A stretch of 12,312 nt of DNA from contig CALWXY010000145.1 of the NCBI GenBank assembly GCA_944385595.1, positions 1 through 12,312 on the forward strand, in the 5' to 3' direction. Below, piece by piece: positions 7,258 through 12,312 of the stretch. The notes beneath the pieces were generated by a model. That model did no database searches, was not told the origin of the DNA, and saw nothing but the letters and a program-made list of their open reading frames with translations. This DNA comes from an uncultured Oscillospiraceae bacterium. Lineage in GTDB: Bacteria; Bacillota; Clostridia; Oscillospirales; Oscillospiraceae. Position 1 is the stretch's first letter, and each line of letters opens with the position of its first letter. Position numbers and translations under genes: made by a program.

Positions 7258-9333
7258 ATGAGCTATTCTGTTCAAAACATCCGCAACGTCTGCCTGCTGG
7301 GTCACAGCGGCAACGGTAAAACCTCCCTCGCCGAGAGCCTGCTGTTCATGACCGGCTCGCTCGACCGCATGGGCCGCACGGCCGACGGCAACACCGTCTG
7401 CGACTACGATCCGGAGGAGGTAAAGCGGCAGATTTCCATCTCCATGGCCGTGGCCCCCCTGGAATACAAGGGCTGCAAAATAAATATCCTCGACACCCCG
7501 GGCGGCTTCGACTTCTCCGGCGAGGTCATGGAGGCCCTCCGCGCAGCCGACGCCGCCATCATCGTCTGCTCCGCCAAGGACGGCCTGTCCGTCGGACTTG
7601 AAAAAGCGTGGAAATACTGCGAGGAGCGCAATATGCCCCGCTTCATCTATATCTCCAAAACCGACGAGGACAACTCCGACTACAACGCCACCTTCGAGGC
7701 GCTGCGCGAGAAGTACGGCAACAAAATAGCCCCCGTCGTCGTCCCCATCTGGGACGACAGCAAAAAAGTCACCGGCATTATCGACGTCCTGAACAAGCGC
7801 GCCTACGAGATGCAGAAGGGCAAGCGCGTCGAGATTGAGATTCCCGCCGGCAAGGAGGACGTCATCACCGAGTTCAACGACGCCCTCAAGGAGTCCGTCG
7901 CCGAGACCAGTGAGGAGTTCATGGACAAATTTTTCGGCGGCGAGGACTTCACCTACGCCGAGATGATCCAGGGTCTGCGCCAGGGCGTGCGCGACCTCAG
8001 CCTCTTCCCCGTCCTCTGCGGCTCCGCCGTCACCACCATGGGCAGCCTCATGCTCATGGACTATATCGTCGACCTGCTCCCCAACCCCATGGAGGGCAAC
8101 TACCACAAGGCCACCAAGGCCGACGGCGAGACCGAGGAGTTCGTCGTCTCCCCCGGCGGCGTCCCCACCGCCTTCGTCTTTAAGACCGTCTCCGACCAGT
8201 ACGGCAAGTACTCCTACATCAAGGTCCTCTCCGGCGTCATCACCTCCGACCTCTCCCTCGTGAACGCCCGCACCGGCTCCACCGAGAAGCTCGGCCGCCT
8301 CTACGTCATGCGCGGCAAGAAGGCCGAGGAGGTCAAGGAGCTCTCCTGCGGCGACATCGGCGCCATCGGCAAGATGGACAAGGTCAAGACCGGCGACACC
8401 CTCTGCGACCCGCGCAAGGTCGTCTCCCTCAAGCAGATCCCCTTCGCCGAGCCCTGCTACTCCGTCGCCATCACGCCGAAAACCCGCGGCCAGGAGGACA
8501 AGATTGCCCAGGGTCTCGCCAGACTCAACGAGGAGGATCCCTCCTTCAACGTCGTCAACAACGCCGAGACGCATCAGATGGTCATCTATGCCGCCGGCGA
8601 CATCCAGATAGACGTGCTCGTCTCCAAGCTCCGTTCCCGCTTCAACGTCGAGGCCGAGCTCAAAGCTCCGCGCGTCCCCTACCGTGAGAAAATCCGCAAG
8701 GTCGTCGAGAAGCAGGGCCGCCACAAGAAGCAGACCGGCGGCAGCGGCCAGTTCGGCGACGTGTGGATCCGCTTCGAGCCGAACCCCGACGAGGACGACA
8801 TGGTCTTCGCCGAGGAGGTCTTCGGCGGCAGCGTCCCGAAGAACTTCTTCCCCGCCGTCGAGAAGGGCCTGCGCGAGGCCTGCGTCCACGGTCCGCTCGC
8901 GGGTTATCCCGTCGTGAACCTCAAGGCCGTCCTCTACGATGGCAGCTACCACCCCGTCGACTCCTCCGAGATTGCCTTCAAGACCGCCGCCCAGCTGGCC
9001 TACAAGGCCGCCATGCCCGAGGCCAACCCCGTCCTCCTCGAGCCGGTCGGCGAGCTCAAGGTCACCGTGCCCGACAGCTACATGGGCGACGTCATCGGCG
9101 ACCTCAACAAGCGCCGCGGCCGCGTCATGGGCATGACCCCCACCGGCGACGGCGAGCAGGTCATCGAGGCCGAGGTCCCCATGGGCGAGATGACGAGCTA
9201 CGCCATCGACCTGCGCGCCATGACCCAGTCCCGCGGCTCCTACACCTTCCACTTCGTCCGCTACGAGGACTGCCCGCCCGCCGCTCAGGAGAAGGCCATC
9301 GCCGCCGCCAAGGCGCTCGAGGCCGAGCAGTAA
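7258..9333 (+). CDS. Elongation factor G paralogue (EF-G-2 type translational GTPase)
   Basis: The 691-residue protein has the full five-domain EF-G layout: GTPase domain with P-loop GHSGNGKTS (15-23), DTPG (79-82) and a guanine-specificity motif SKTD (133-136, usually NKxD), a beta-barrel domain II (about 265-370), and domains III-V including QTGGSGQFG (492-500) and HGPLAGYPV. The opening matches the EF-G-2 class, such as Thermus EF-G-2, not canonical FusA: canonical EF-G has AHIDAGKTT and DTPGHVDF. Here the catalytic His position is Gly83 (DTPGGFDF). Canonical EF-G drives ribosomal translocation; the EF-G-2 class is less well understood and may translocate poorly or act under special conditions. 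It stands alone, between its own promoter and a strong terminator, with no rpsL/rpsG/tuf neighbours, which also argues for a paralogue. Confidence 0.9.
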   Translation: MSYSVQNIRNVCLLGHSGNGKTSLAESLLFMTGSLDRMGRTADGNTVCDYDPEEVKRQISISMAVAPLEYKGCKINILDTPGGFDFSGEVMEALRAADAAIIVCSAKDGLSVGLEKAWKYCEERNMPRFIYISKTDEDNSDYNATFEALREKYGNKIAPVVVPIWDDSKKVTGIIDVLNKRAYEMQKGKRVEIEIPAGKEDVITEFNDALKESVAETSEEFMDKFFGGEDFTYAEMIQGLRQGVRDLSLFPVLCGSAVTTMGSLMLMDYIVDLLPNPMEGNYHKATKADGETEEFVVSPGGVPTAFVFKTVSDQYGKYSYIKVLSGVITSDLSLVNARTGSTEKLGRLYVMRGKKAEEVKELSCGDIGAIGKMDKVKTGDTLCDPRKVVSLKQIPFAEPCYSVAITPKTRGQEDKIAQGLARLNEEDPSFNVVNNAETHQMVIYAAGDIQIDVLVSKLRSRFNVEAELKAPRVPYREKIRKVVEKQGRHKKQTGGSGQFGDVWIRFEPNPDEDDMVFAEEVFGGSVPKNFFPAVEKGLREACVHGPLAGYPVVNLKAVLYDGSYHPVDSSEIAFKTAAQLAYKAAMPEANPVLLEPVGELKVTVPDSYMGDVIGDLNKRRGRVMGMTPTGDGEQVIEAEVPMGEMTSYAIDLRAMTQSRGSYTFHFVRYEDCPPAAQEKAIAAAKALEAEQ

Positions 9334-9343
9334 GCACAATAAT

Positions 9344-9378
9344 AAAAGTGCGCCGCCAAGCGCGGCGCACTTTTAATT
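9344..9378 (+). terminator. Intrinsic terminator after the EF-G paralogue
   Basis: A perfect 13-bp stem pairs 9344-9356 (AAAAGTGCGCCGC) with 9362-9374 (GCGGCGCACTTTT) around the loop CAAGC, starting ten bases after the stop codon. It resembles the terminator at 126-156 in build (A-tract, GC core, T-tract), so it could work on either strand. Confidence 0.92.
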
Positions 9379-9384
9379 CAGATT

Positions 9385-9391
9385 GGTGATT
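9385..9391 (+). promoter_or_regulatory. Ribosome binding site deciding a TTG start
   Basis: GGTGATT matches the extended anti-Shine-Dalgarno complement (GGAGGTGATC). It makes the TTG at 9395 a better start than the in-frame TTG at 9383 or GTG at 9386, which overlap it. Confidence 0.5.
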
Positions 9392-9394
9392 TCA

Positions 9395-9736
9395 TTGAAC
9401 AACAAAGACATCTTCGACAGGCTCCGCCCGCTCGCATCCCGGCTCTCCAAAAGCGCCGGTAAAAAGCCCGCGCAGCGCGCCGCCGCGCGTCCCGCCCGGT
9501 CAGCCGGTACCGCTCAGACCCCCAAAAAGGCCCCGGCCCGCCCCGTGACCAGGCGCGAGCTGATCTACACCGGCTGGTCGGCGGCAATTTTGCTGTGCAT
9601 CCTGCTCTCTGTATTCGCCATGCTCTTCGCCTCCTGCTCCAGCGCGGAGGCAAAGCCGGGCGAGAGCGCGCCCATTGAGAGCTCAGCCCTCCCGGATGGC
9701 AGCGAGCCGCCCGCAATCGTCAGCCCTGCTGCGTGA
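9395..9736 (+). CDS. Small single-pass membrane protein of unknown function
   Basis: From a TTG start at 9395 the product has 113 residues. It has a strongly basic, Ala/Pro/Lys/Arg-rich cytoplasmic N-terminal part (1-56), one hydrophobic helix at about 59-79 (YTGWSAAILLCILLSVFAML) ending in FASCSS, and a short acidic Ser/Pro-rich tail (84-113). The FASC sequence resembles a lipobox, but the preceding 56-residue basic region is far longer than a lipoprotein signal peptide allows, so I favour a plain membrane anchor. I recognise no family. The start lies only 16 bases after the EF-G terminator, leaving no room for an ordinary promoter, so expression may rely on terminator read-through. Its last 17 bases overlap the end of the ferritin-like gene on the other strand. 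The codon bias fits the neighbourhood. Confidence 0.6.
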   Translation: MNNKDIFDRLRPLASRLSKSAGKKPAQRAAARPARSAGTAQTPKKAPARPVTRRELIYTGWSAAILLCILLSVFAMLFASCSSAEAKPGESAPIESSALPDGSEPPAIVSPAA

Positions 9737-10214
9737 AGCAGCGCGCTATCAGGCAGCGCAGCGCCCGCGCGTGTCCGCTGTCCTCATTGCCTATCGCCGT
9801 GCAGACGGCCCCGGCCTCACCGCCGAGCGTCTGCGCGGCTTTTTCATACTCAGCGGCGGACTCCGCCTCCGCTATCGCGGCAGAGCGCAGCGCGCTGAGC
9901 AGCCCGCCCTCGAGCTTCGCGGGCTTTTCCCCGGAGGCGGCGCAGTTGTCGCCGGTCAGCATGAAATACTCCAGCTGCAGGCCGGCGAGATGCCGCCGCT
10001 CGTCGGCGAGTATGCGGCACAGCGCCGCGCGCTCCTGCCTGCCCGCCGCGGCAACTATGCATTTGTACATCGCTATCGCCTCGCGCTTGCGCCGTATGAA
10101 GGTCTCAAGCGCGCTCTGCGCGTCCGGCGGCGCGCTCTCGCCCGTCTCCGCAGCGGCGGCGCGCACCCGCTCCCAGACCTCGGCGAAGCCCTCCGGCATT
10201 ATGCTCTCATCCAT
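9720..10214 (-). CDS. Ferritin-like / rubrerythrin-like four-helix protein
   Basis: An in-frame GTG at 10223 would give 167 residues, but AGGGGG (10223-10228) overlaps it and is eight bases before the ATG at 10214, so I start there (164 residues; numbering below from the GTG). The protein is nearly all alpha-helical and shows two related helix pairs. Putative metal ligands are Glu48 (helix 1, REAIAMY), Glu75 and His78 (DERRH, an ExxH motif), Glu121/Glu125 (helix 3, EAESAAEYEKAA) and Glu147/Asp148 with His151 (EDSGH). The second motif is thus DxxH or ExxxH where the classical motif is ExxH. This is the pattern of ferritin-like di-iron proteins, but it lacks the rubredoxin domain of true rubrerythrin, and no storage or oxidase role can be assigned. 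A cytosolic metal-binding or oxidative-stress role is inference. Confidence 0.7.
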   Translation of the reverse strand: MDESIMPEGFAEVWERVRAAAAETGESAPPDAQSALETFIRRKREAIAMYKCIVAAAGRQERAALCRILADERRHLAGLQLEYFMLTGDNCAASGEKPAKLEGGLLSALRSAAIAEAESAAEYEKAAQTLGGEAGAVCTAIGNEDSGHARALRCLIARCFTQQG

Positions 10215-10222
10215 TCCAGACA

Positions 10223-10228
10223 CCCCCT
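10223..10228 (-). promoter_or_regulatory. Ribosome binding site deciding the ferritin-like start
   Basis: AGGGGG on the minus strand lies eight bases upstream of the ATG at 10214 and directly abuts the alternative GTG at 10223, so the ATG is the likely start. Confidence 0.6.
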
Positions 10229-10268
10229 GACGCAGTCTATGCCGCGCGCGGTCTCCCCGCCACCGCTA

Positions 10269-10297
10269 TTGCAAAATCCGACATATTATGACATAAT
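10269..10297 (+). promoter_or_regulatory. rsmE: Promoter of rsmE with a dyad-symmetric -10 region
   Basis: TTGCAA (10269-10274) and CATAAT (10292-10297) are 17 bases apart, placing the start near 10304 and a leader of about 30 bases. The -10 is half of a perfect inverted repeat, ATTATG-A-CATAAT (10285-10297), so a matching CATAAT also faces the divergent ferritin-like gene, although its -35 (TGAGCT) is poor. Confidence 0.6.
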
Positions 10298-10317
10298 TGT
10301 ACTGCAAAGCTCAGTTT

Positions 10318-10322
10318 GGAGG
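10318..10322 (+). promoter_or_regulatory. rsmE: Ribosome binding site fixing the rsmE start
   Basis: GGAGG is ten bases before the ATG at 10333. The frame is open further upstream to 10297, but that stretch contains this site and the promoter, so the upstream codons are not translated. Confidence 0.85.
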
Positions 10323-10332
10323 TTTACATAAT

Positions 10333-11064
10333 ATGCCGAGATTTTTCATTGCCGGCACGAACATGGCAGGTTCTTCGATAAGCATCACCGGCGCTGATGC
10401 CGAGCACATCAAGGTGCTGCGTATGCGCGTCGGCGAGAGGCTCGTCGTCTGCGACGGCGAGGGCACCGACAGGCACTGCCGCCTCGTGCGCGTGGGCGAC
10501 GGCTTTGCCGACGTCGAGGTGGAGAACACCGTCCCCTGCCCGGCGGAGGCATCCGTCGAGGTCACGGTGCTCGCGGGGCTGCCCAAAGGCGAGAGGGCGG
10601 ACTACATCGTGCAGAAGTGCACGGAGTGCGGCGCCCGGCGCATAGCCTTCTTCCAGTGCGAGCGCTGCGTCGCGCGGCTCGACGGCAAAAACGCCGAGAA
10701 AAAGCGCGTCCGCTGGCAGCGCATAGCCGAGGAGGCGGCCAAGCAGTCCGGCCGCGGCGTCATACCCGAGGTGCTGGTGCTTGAAAATCTCGCCGCGGCG
10801 CTGGAGCTCGCGCTCAAGTCCGAGCGGCCGCTGCTGATGTACGAGACGGGCGGCGAGCGCAGGCCGCTGCGCGAGGCGCTCTCCGGCGAATTCAAAAGCG
10901 CCGCCGTCATCACCGGCCCGGAGGGCGGCTTCGAGCAGTATGAGGTGGTTCTTGCCTCTGCCGCCGGCATACCCGCCTGCTCGATGGGGCCGCGCATACT
11001 CCGCTGCGAGACCGCGCCGGTCGTGGCTCTCACAGCCATCATGTACGAAACAGGAAATCTATGA
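10333..11064 (+). CDS. rsmE: 16S rRNA m3U1498 methyltransferase (RsmE)
   Basis: RsmE methylates N3 of U1498 of 16S rRNA in the 30S subunit, using SAM bound in a SPOUT trefoil knot. The 243-residue product has the family length. The N-terminal PUA-like domain spans about 1-70 with HIKVLRMRVGE at 25-35. The SPOUT domain follows, with KGERADYIVQKCTECG (85-100, the family motif K-x-x-[KR]-x-[DE]-x-[IL]-[IV]-x-K-x-[TV]-E-L/C-G), EAAKQSGR (134-141), GPEGGF (195-200) and ILRCETAP (222-229, usually ILRTETA). All SAM-site landmarks are present. It is Cys-rich in places (C96, C99, C109, C112), which may be incidental. It is monocistronic here, not next to prmA as in many Bacillota; the upstream neighbour is divergent. 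Confidence 0.95.
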   Translation: MPRFFIAGTNMAGSSISITGADAEHIKVLRMRVGERLVVCDGEGTDRHCRLVRVGDGFADVEVENTVPCPAEASVEVTVLAGLPKGERADYIVQKCTECGARRIAFFQCERCVARLDGKNAEKKRVRWQRIAEEAAKQSGRGVIPEVLVLENLAAALELALKSERPLLMYETGGERRPLREALSGEFKSAAVITGPEGGFEQYEVVLASAAGIPACSMGPRILRCETAPVVALTAIMYETGNL

Positions 11065-11118
11065 CATTTTTATGCTGCACTTTGTATAAAAATTTCTTTG
11101 TTAATTGTTTAATTTAGC

Positions 11119-11146
11119 TTGAAAAGTCGCGTTTGCGTGCTAAAAT
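11119..11146 (+). promoter_or_regulatory. garR: Promoter of garR, extended -10 type
   Basis: TTGAAA (11119-11124) and TAAAAT (11141-11146) are 16 bases apart, and TGC directly precedes the -10, giving an extended -10 element. The start point would be near 11153, leaving a leader of about 30 bases with GGAGG (11171-11175), seven bases from the ATG. Confidence 0.8.
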
Positions 11147-11182
11147 AGGTGTAGTTACGGAATAAGCATTGGAGGTATAGTC

Positions 11183-12067
11183 ATGAAAGTTGGATTTATT
11201 GGACTTGGTACCATGGGAAAGCCCATGGTGCGCAATCTCATGAAAGCCGGGCACGAGGTCGTGGTGTTTAACCGCTCGCAGCCGGCCATAGATCAAATGG
11301 TGTCCGAGGGCGCGACCCGCGGTACCTCTTACGCACATGTCGGCGCGGAGTGCCCAGTCGTCATCACCATGGTGCCGAACGCACCCGACGTCAAGGCCGT
11401 CCTGTTTGGCGACAGCGGTGTGCTCAGCGCGGCAAAGCCCGGCACTATAGTAATCGATATGAGTTCCATCGCTCCGGCGGAGAGCCGCAATATCTGCGCC
11501 GCCTGCGCCGAAAAGGGCGTGCGGATGATGGACGCACCCGTCTCCGGCGGCGAGTCCGGCGCTGTCGCCGGCACGCTGTCAATCATGTGCGGCGGCGACC
11601 GCGCGCTCTTCGACGAGTGCCGCGAGCTGCTCTCCGCCATGGGCAGGAACATAGTCTACTGCGGCGAGATTGGCGCGGGCAACACGGTGAAGCTCGTGAA
11701 CCAGATCATTGTCGCGGGGAACATGGCCGTCATGGCCGAGGGGCTGATGCTCGCGCGCAGCGCCGGCGTCGACCCCGAGACGGCCTTCCAGGCCGTGCGC
11801 GGCGGCCTCGCGGGCAGCGCCATCATGGAGGCCAAGGCCCCCAAGATGATCTCCGGCGAGTATTCGCCCACCTTCACCGTCGACCTCCACACCAAGGATC
11901 TCACCAACGCCGTCGAGGCCGGGCACAGCTTCGGCTCGCCTCTGCCGGTGACCGCGCAGGTCTTTGAGATGTACCAGCAGCTGCGCGCCCAGGGGCTGGG
12001 CAAGCTCGACCACAGCTCGCTCGCCAAATTCTACGAGCGCCTCGCCGGGCGCGAGATCTCCGGCTGA
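11183..12067 (+). CDS. garR: 2-hydroxy-3-oxopropionate (tartronate semialdehyde) reductase / beta-hydroxyacid dehydrogenase
   Basis: This enzyme class reduces tartronate semialdehyde to D-glycerate with NAD(P)H. At 294 residues it is the usual length. The N-terminal Rossmann domain starts with GFIGLGTMGKPM (4-15); the residues after the second strand are FNRS (29-32), where Arg rather than Asp suggests NADPH preference. The substrate-binding block DAPVSGG (117-123) and the catalytic block GAGNTVKLVNQ (164-174, with catalytic Lys170 and Asn174) are intact. The C-terminal part matches E. coli GarR closely: RGGLAGS, KAPKM and DLHTKDL (234-240) are shared, so GarR is a better guess than 3-hydroxyisobutyrate dehydrogenase, though the two cannot be separated for certain. 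It is alone, with its own promoter and terminator; no glycerate kinase or glyoxylate carboligase is in the window. Confidence 0.87.
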   Translation: MKVGFIGLGTMGKPMVRNLMKAGHEVVVFNRSQPAIDQMVSEGATRGTSYAHVGAECPVVITMVPNAPDVKAVLFGDSGVLSAAKPGTIVIDMSSIAPAESRNICAACAEKGVRMMDAPVSGGESGAVAGTLSIMCGGDRALFDECRELLSAMGRNIVYCGEIGAGNTVKLVNQIIVAGNMAVMAEGLMLARSAGVDPETAFQAVRGGLAGSAIMEAKAPKMISGEYSPTFTVDLHTKDLTNAVEAGHSFGSPLPVTAQVFEMYQQLRAQGLGKLDHSSLAKFYERLAGREISG

Positions 12068-12077
12068 ATTTCCCATA

Positions 12078-12113
12078 AAAAAAGACAGCTTCACTCATGA
12101 AGCTGTCTTTTTT
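12078..12113. terminator. Bidirectional terminator between garR and hemL
   Basis: A perfect 16-bp stem pairs 12078-12093 (six A then GACAGCTTCA) with 12098-12113 (TGAAGCTGTC then six T) around a CTCA loop. It lies between the convergent stops of garR (12065-12067) and hemL (12121-12123) and ends transcription from both sides. Confidence 0.95.
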
Positions 12114-12120
12114 CTTGCTC

Positions 12121-12312
12121 TCAGAGCGCGGCGAGCGCCGCGTCGAATGCGGAGGCGGTCTCGTCTATGAGCGAGGGCGTGTGCGCGGCGGAGACGAACA
12201 TCGCCTCGAACTGCGCCGGGGCGAGGGCTATGCCGCGCCTCAGCATCTCGGCGAAATACTTCGCATAGCGCTGCGCGTCGCTGCCCTTGGCGTCGACGAA
12301 GGCAGTGACCTC
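12121..12312 (-). CDS. hemL: Glutamate-1-semialdehyde 2,1-aminomutase, C-terminal end (partial)
   Basis: Read on the minus strand from the window edge, 63 codons lead to TGA at 12123-12121. The peptide contains AQRYAKYFAEMLRRGIALAP, then QFEAMFVSAAHT, then SLIDETASAFDAA. This matches the end of HemL, where a YA-x-F-x-x-ML-x-RG-x-YLAPS-QFEA-x-FVS-x-AH block is highly conserved. HemL is the PLP enzyme that moves the amino group of glutamate-1-semialdehyde to give 5-aminolevulinate in the C5 route of tetrapyrrole synthesis, so the organism probably makes heme, siroheme or cobalamin precursors this way. The PLP lysine and the start lie outside the window. It converges on garR across a shared terminator. 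Confidence 0.9.
   Translation of the reverse strand, partial: EVTAFVDAKGSDAQRYAKYFAEMLRRGIALAPAQFEAMFVSAAHTPSLIDETASAFDAALAAL

Noticed and set aside
7240..9339. Minus-strand frame of about 700 codons opposite the EF-G paralogue
   Set aside because: Its composition is dominated by Gly, Leu, Asp, Val and His from reversed codons; the plus-strand gene has unmistakable GTPase motifs and its own promoter.
9640..9660. Lipoprotein signal (FASC) in the small membrane protein
   Set aside because: The basic region before the helix is about 56 residues, too long for a lipoprotein signal peptide, and Phe at the -3 position is unusual.
10283..10299. Fur or PerR box between the ferritin-like gene and rsmE
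   Set aside because: The dyad centre is ATG-A-CAT, whereas Fur and Per boxes centre on AAT-N-ATT, so the match is only in AT-richness.

Overview
The window reads like chromosomal DNA of a GC-rich member of the Bacillota, probably class Clostridia (an Oscillospiraceae-like gut anaerobe is my best guess, not proven). The coding DNA is very GC-rich with strong C/G preference at third positions. The short spaces between genes are AT-rich and carry sigma-A-type promoters (TTGnnn-16/17-TATAAT), strong GGAGG ribosome binding sites and intrinsic terminators with A-tract/T-tract flanks. No tRNA, rRNA, CRISPR array, insertion sequence or phage gene is visible, and gene density is high, with no gap over 300 bases.

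Layout. (1) 1-125: the 3' end of a small membrane protein gene (+), then a bidirectional terminator. (2) 160-2861, minus strand: a membrane-anchored PQQ-type beta-propeller protein, with its own promoter, and upstream of it an apparently inactive rhomboid-fold membrane protein ending in a Cys/His cluster. (3) 3095-7133, plus strand: a tight cluster of metK (SAM synthetase), a SpoU/RlmB-type rRNA 2'-O-methyltransferase translationally coupled to it, and a 694-residue membrane protein that I read as a degenerate P-type (P1B-like) ATPase whose catalytic signatures have all eroded. (4) 7258-9333: an EF-G paralogue of the EF-G-2 type, with its own promoter and a strong terminator. (5) 9395-10214: a small single-pass membrane protein (+) and a ferritin-like four-helix protein (-), meeting tail to tail with a 17-base overlap. 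(6) 10333-11064: rsmE (16S rRNA m3U1498 methyltransferase). (7) 11183-12067: garR-type tartronate semialdehyde reductase with an excellent promoter and a terminator shared with (8) the C-terminal end of hemL (-), which runs off the window.

A loose functional thread is methyl supply and ribosome function: MetK makes SAM, the RlmB-like enzyme and RsmE use SAM to methylate rRNA, and an EF-G paralogue lies next door. The rest is housekeeping or membrane/metal chemistry. The most unusual object is the P-type ATPase-like protein at 5049-7133. It keeps the outline of a P1B pump (paired N-terminal helices, a CPx-position Pro, P/N-domain landmarks, a C-terminal helix pair) but has lost DKTGT, TGE, TGDN and GDGxND, so it should not pump by the classical cycle. 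The second is the pseudo-rhomboid with a likely zinc-binding tail. Both are inferred from motif reading, without database searches.
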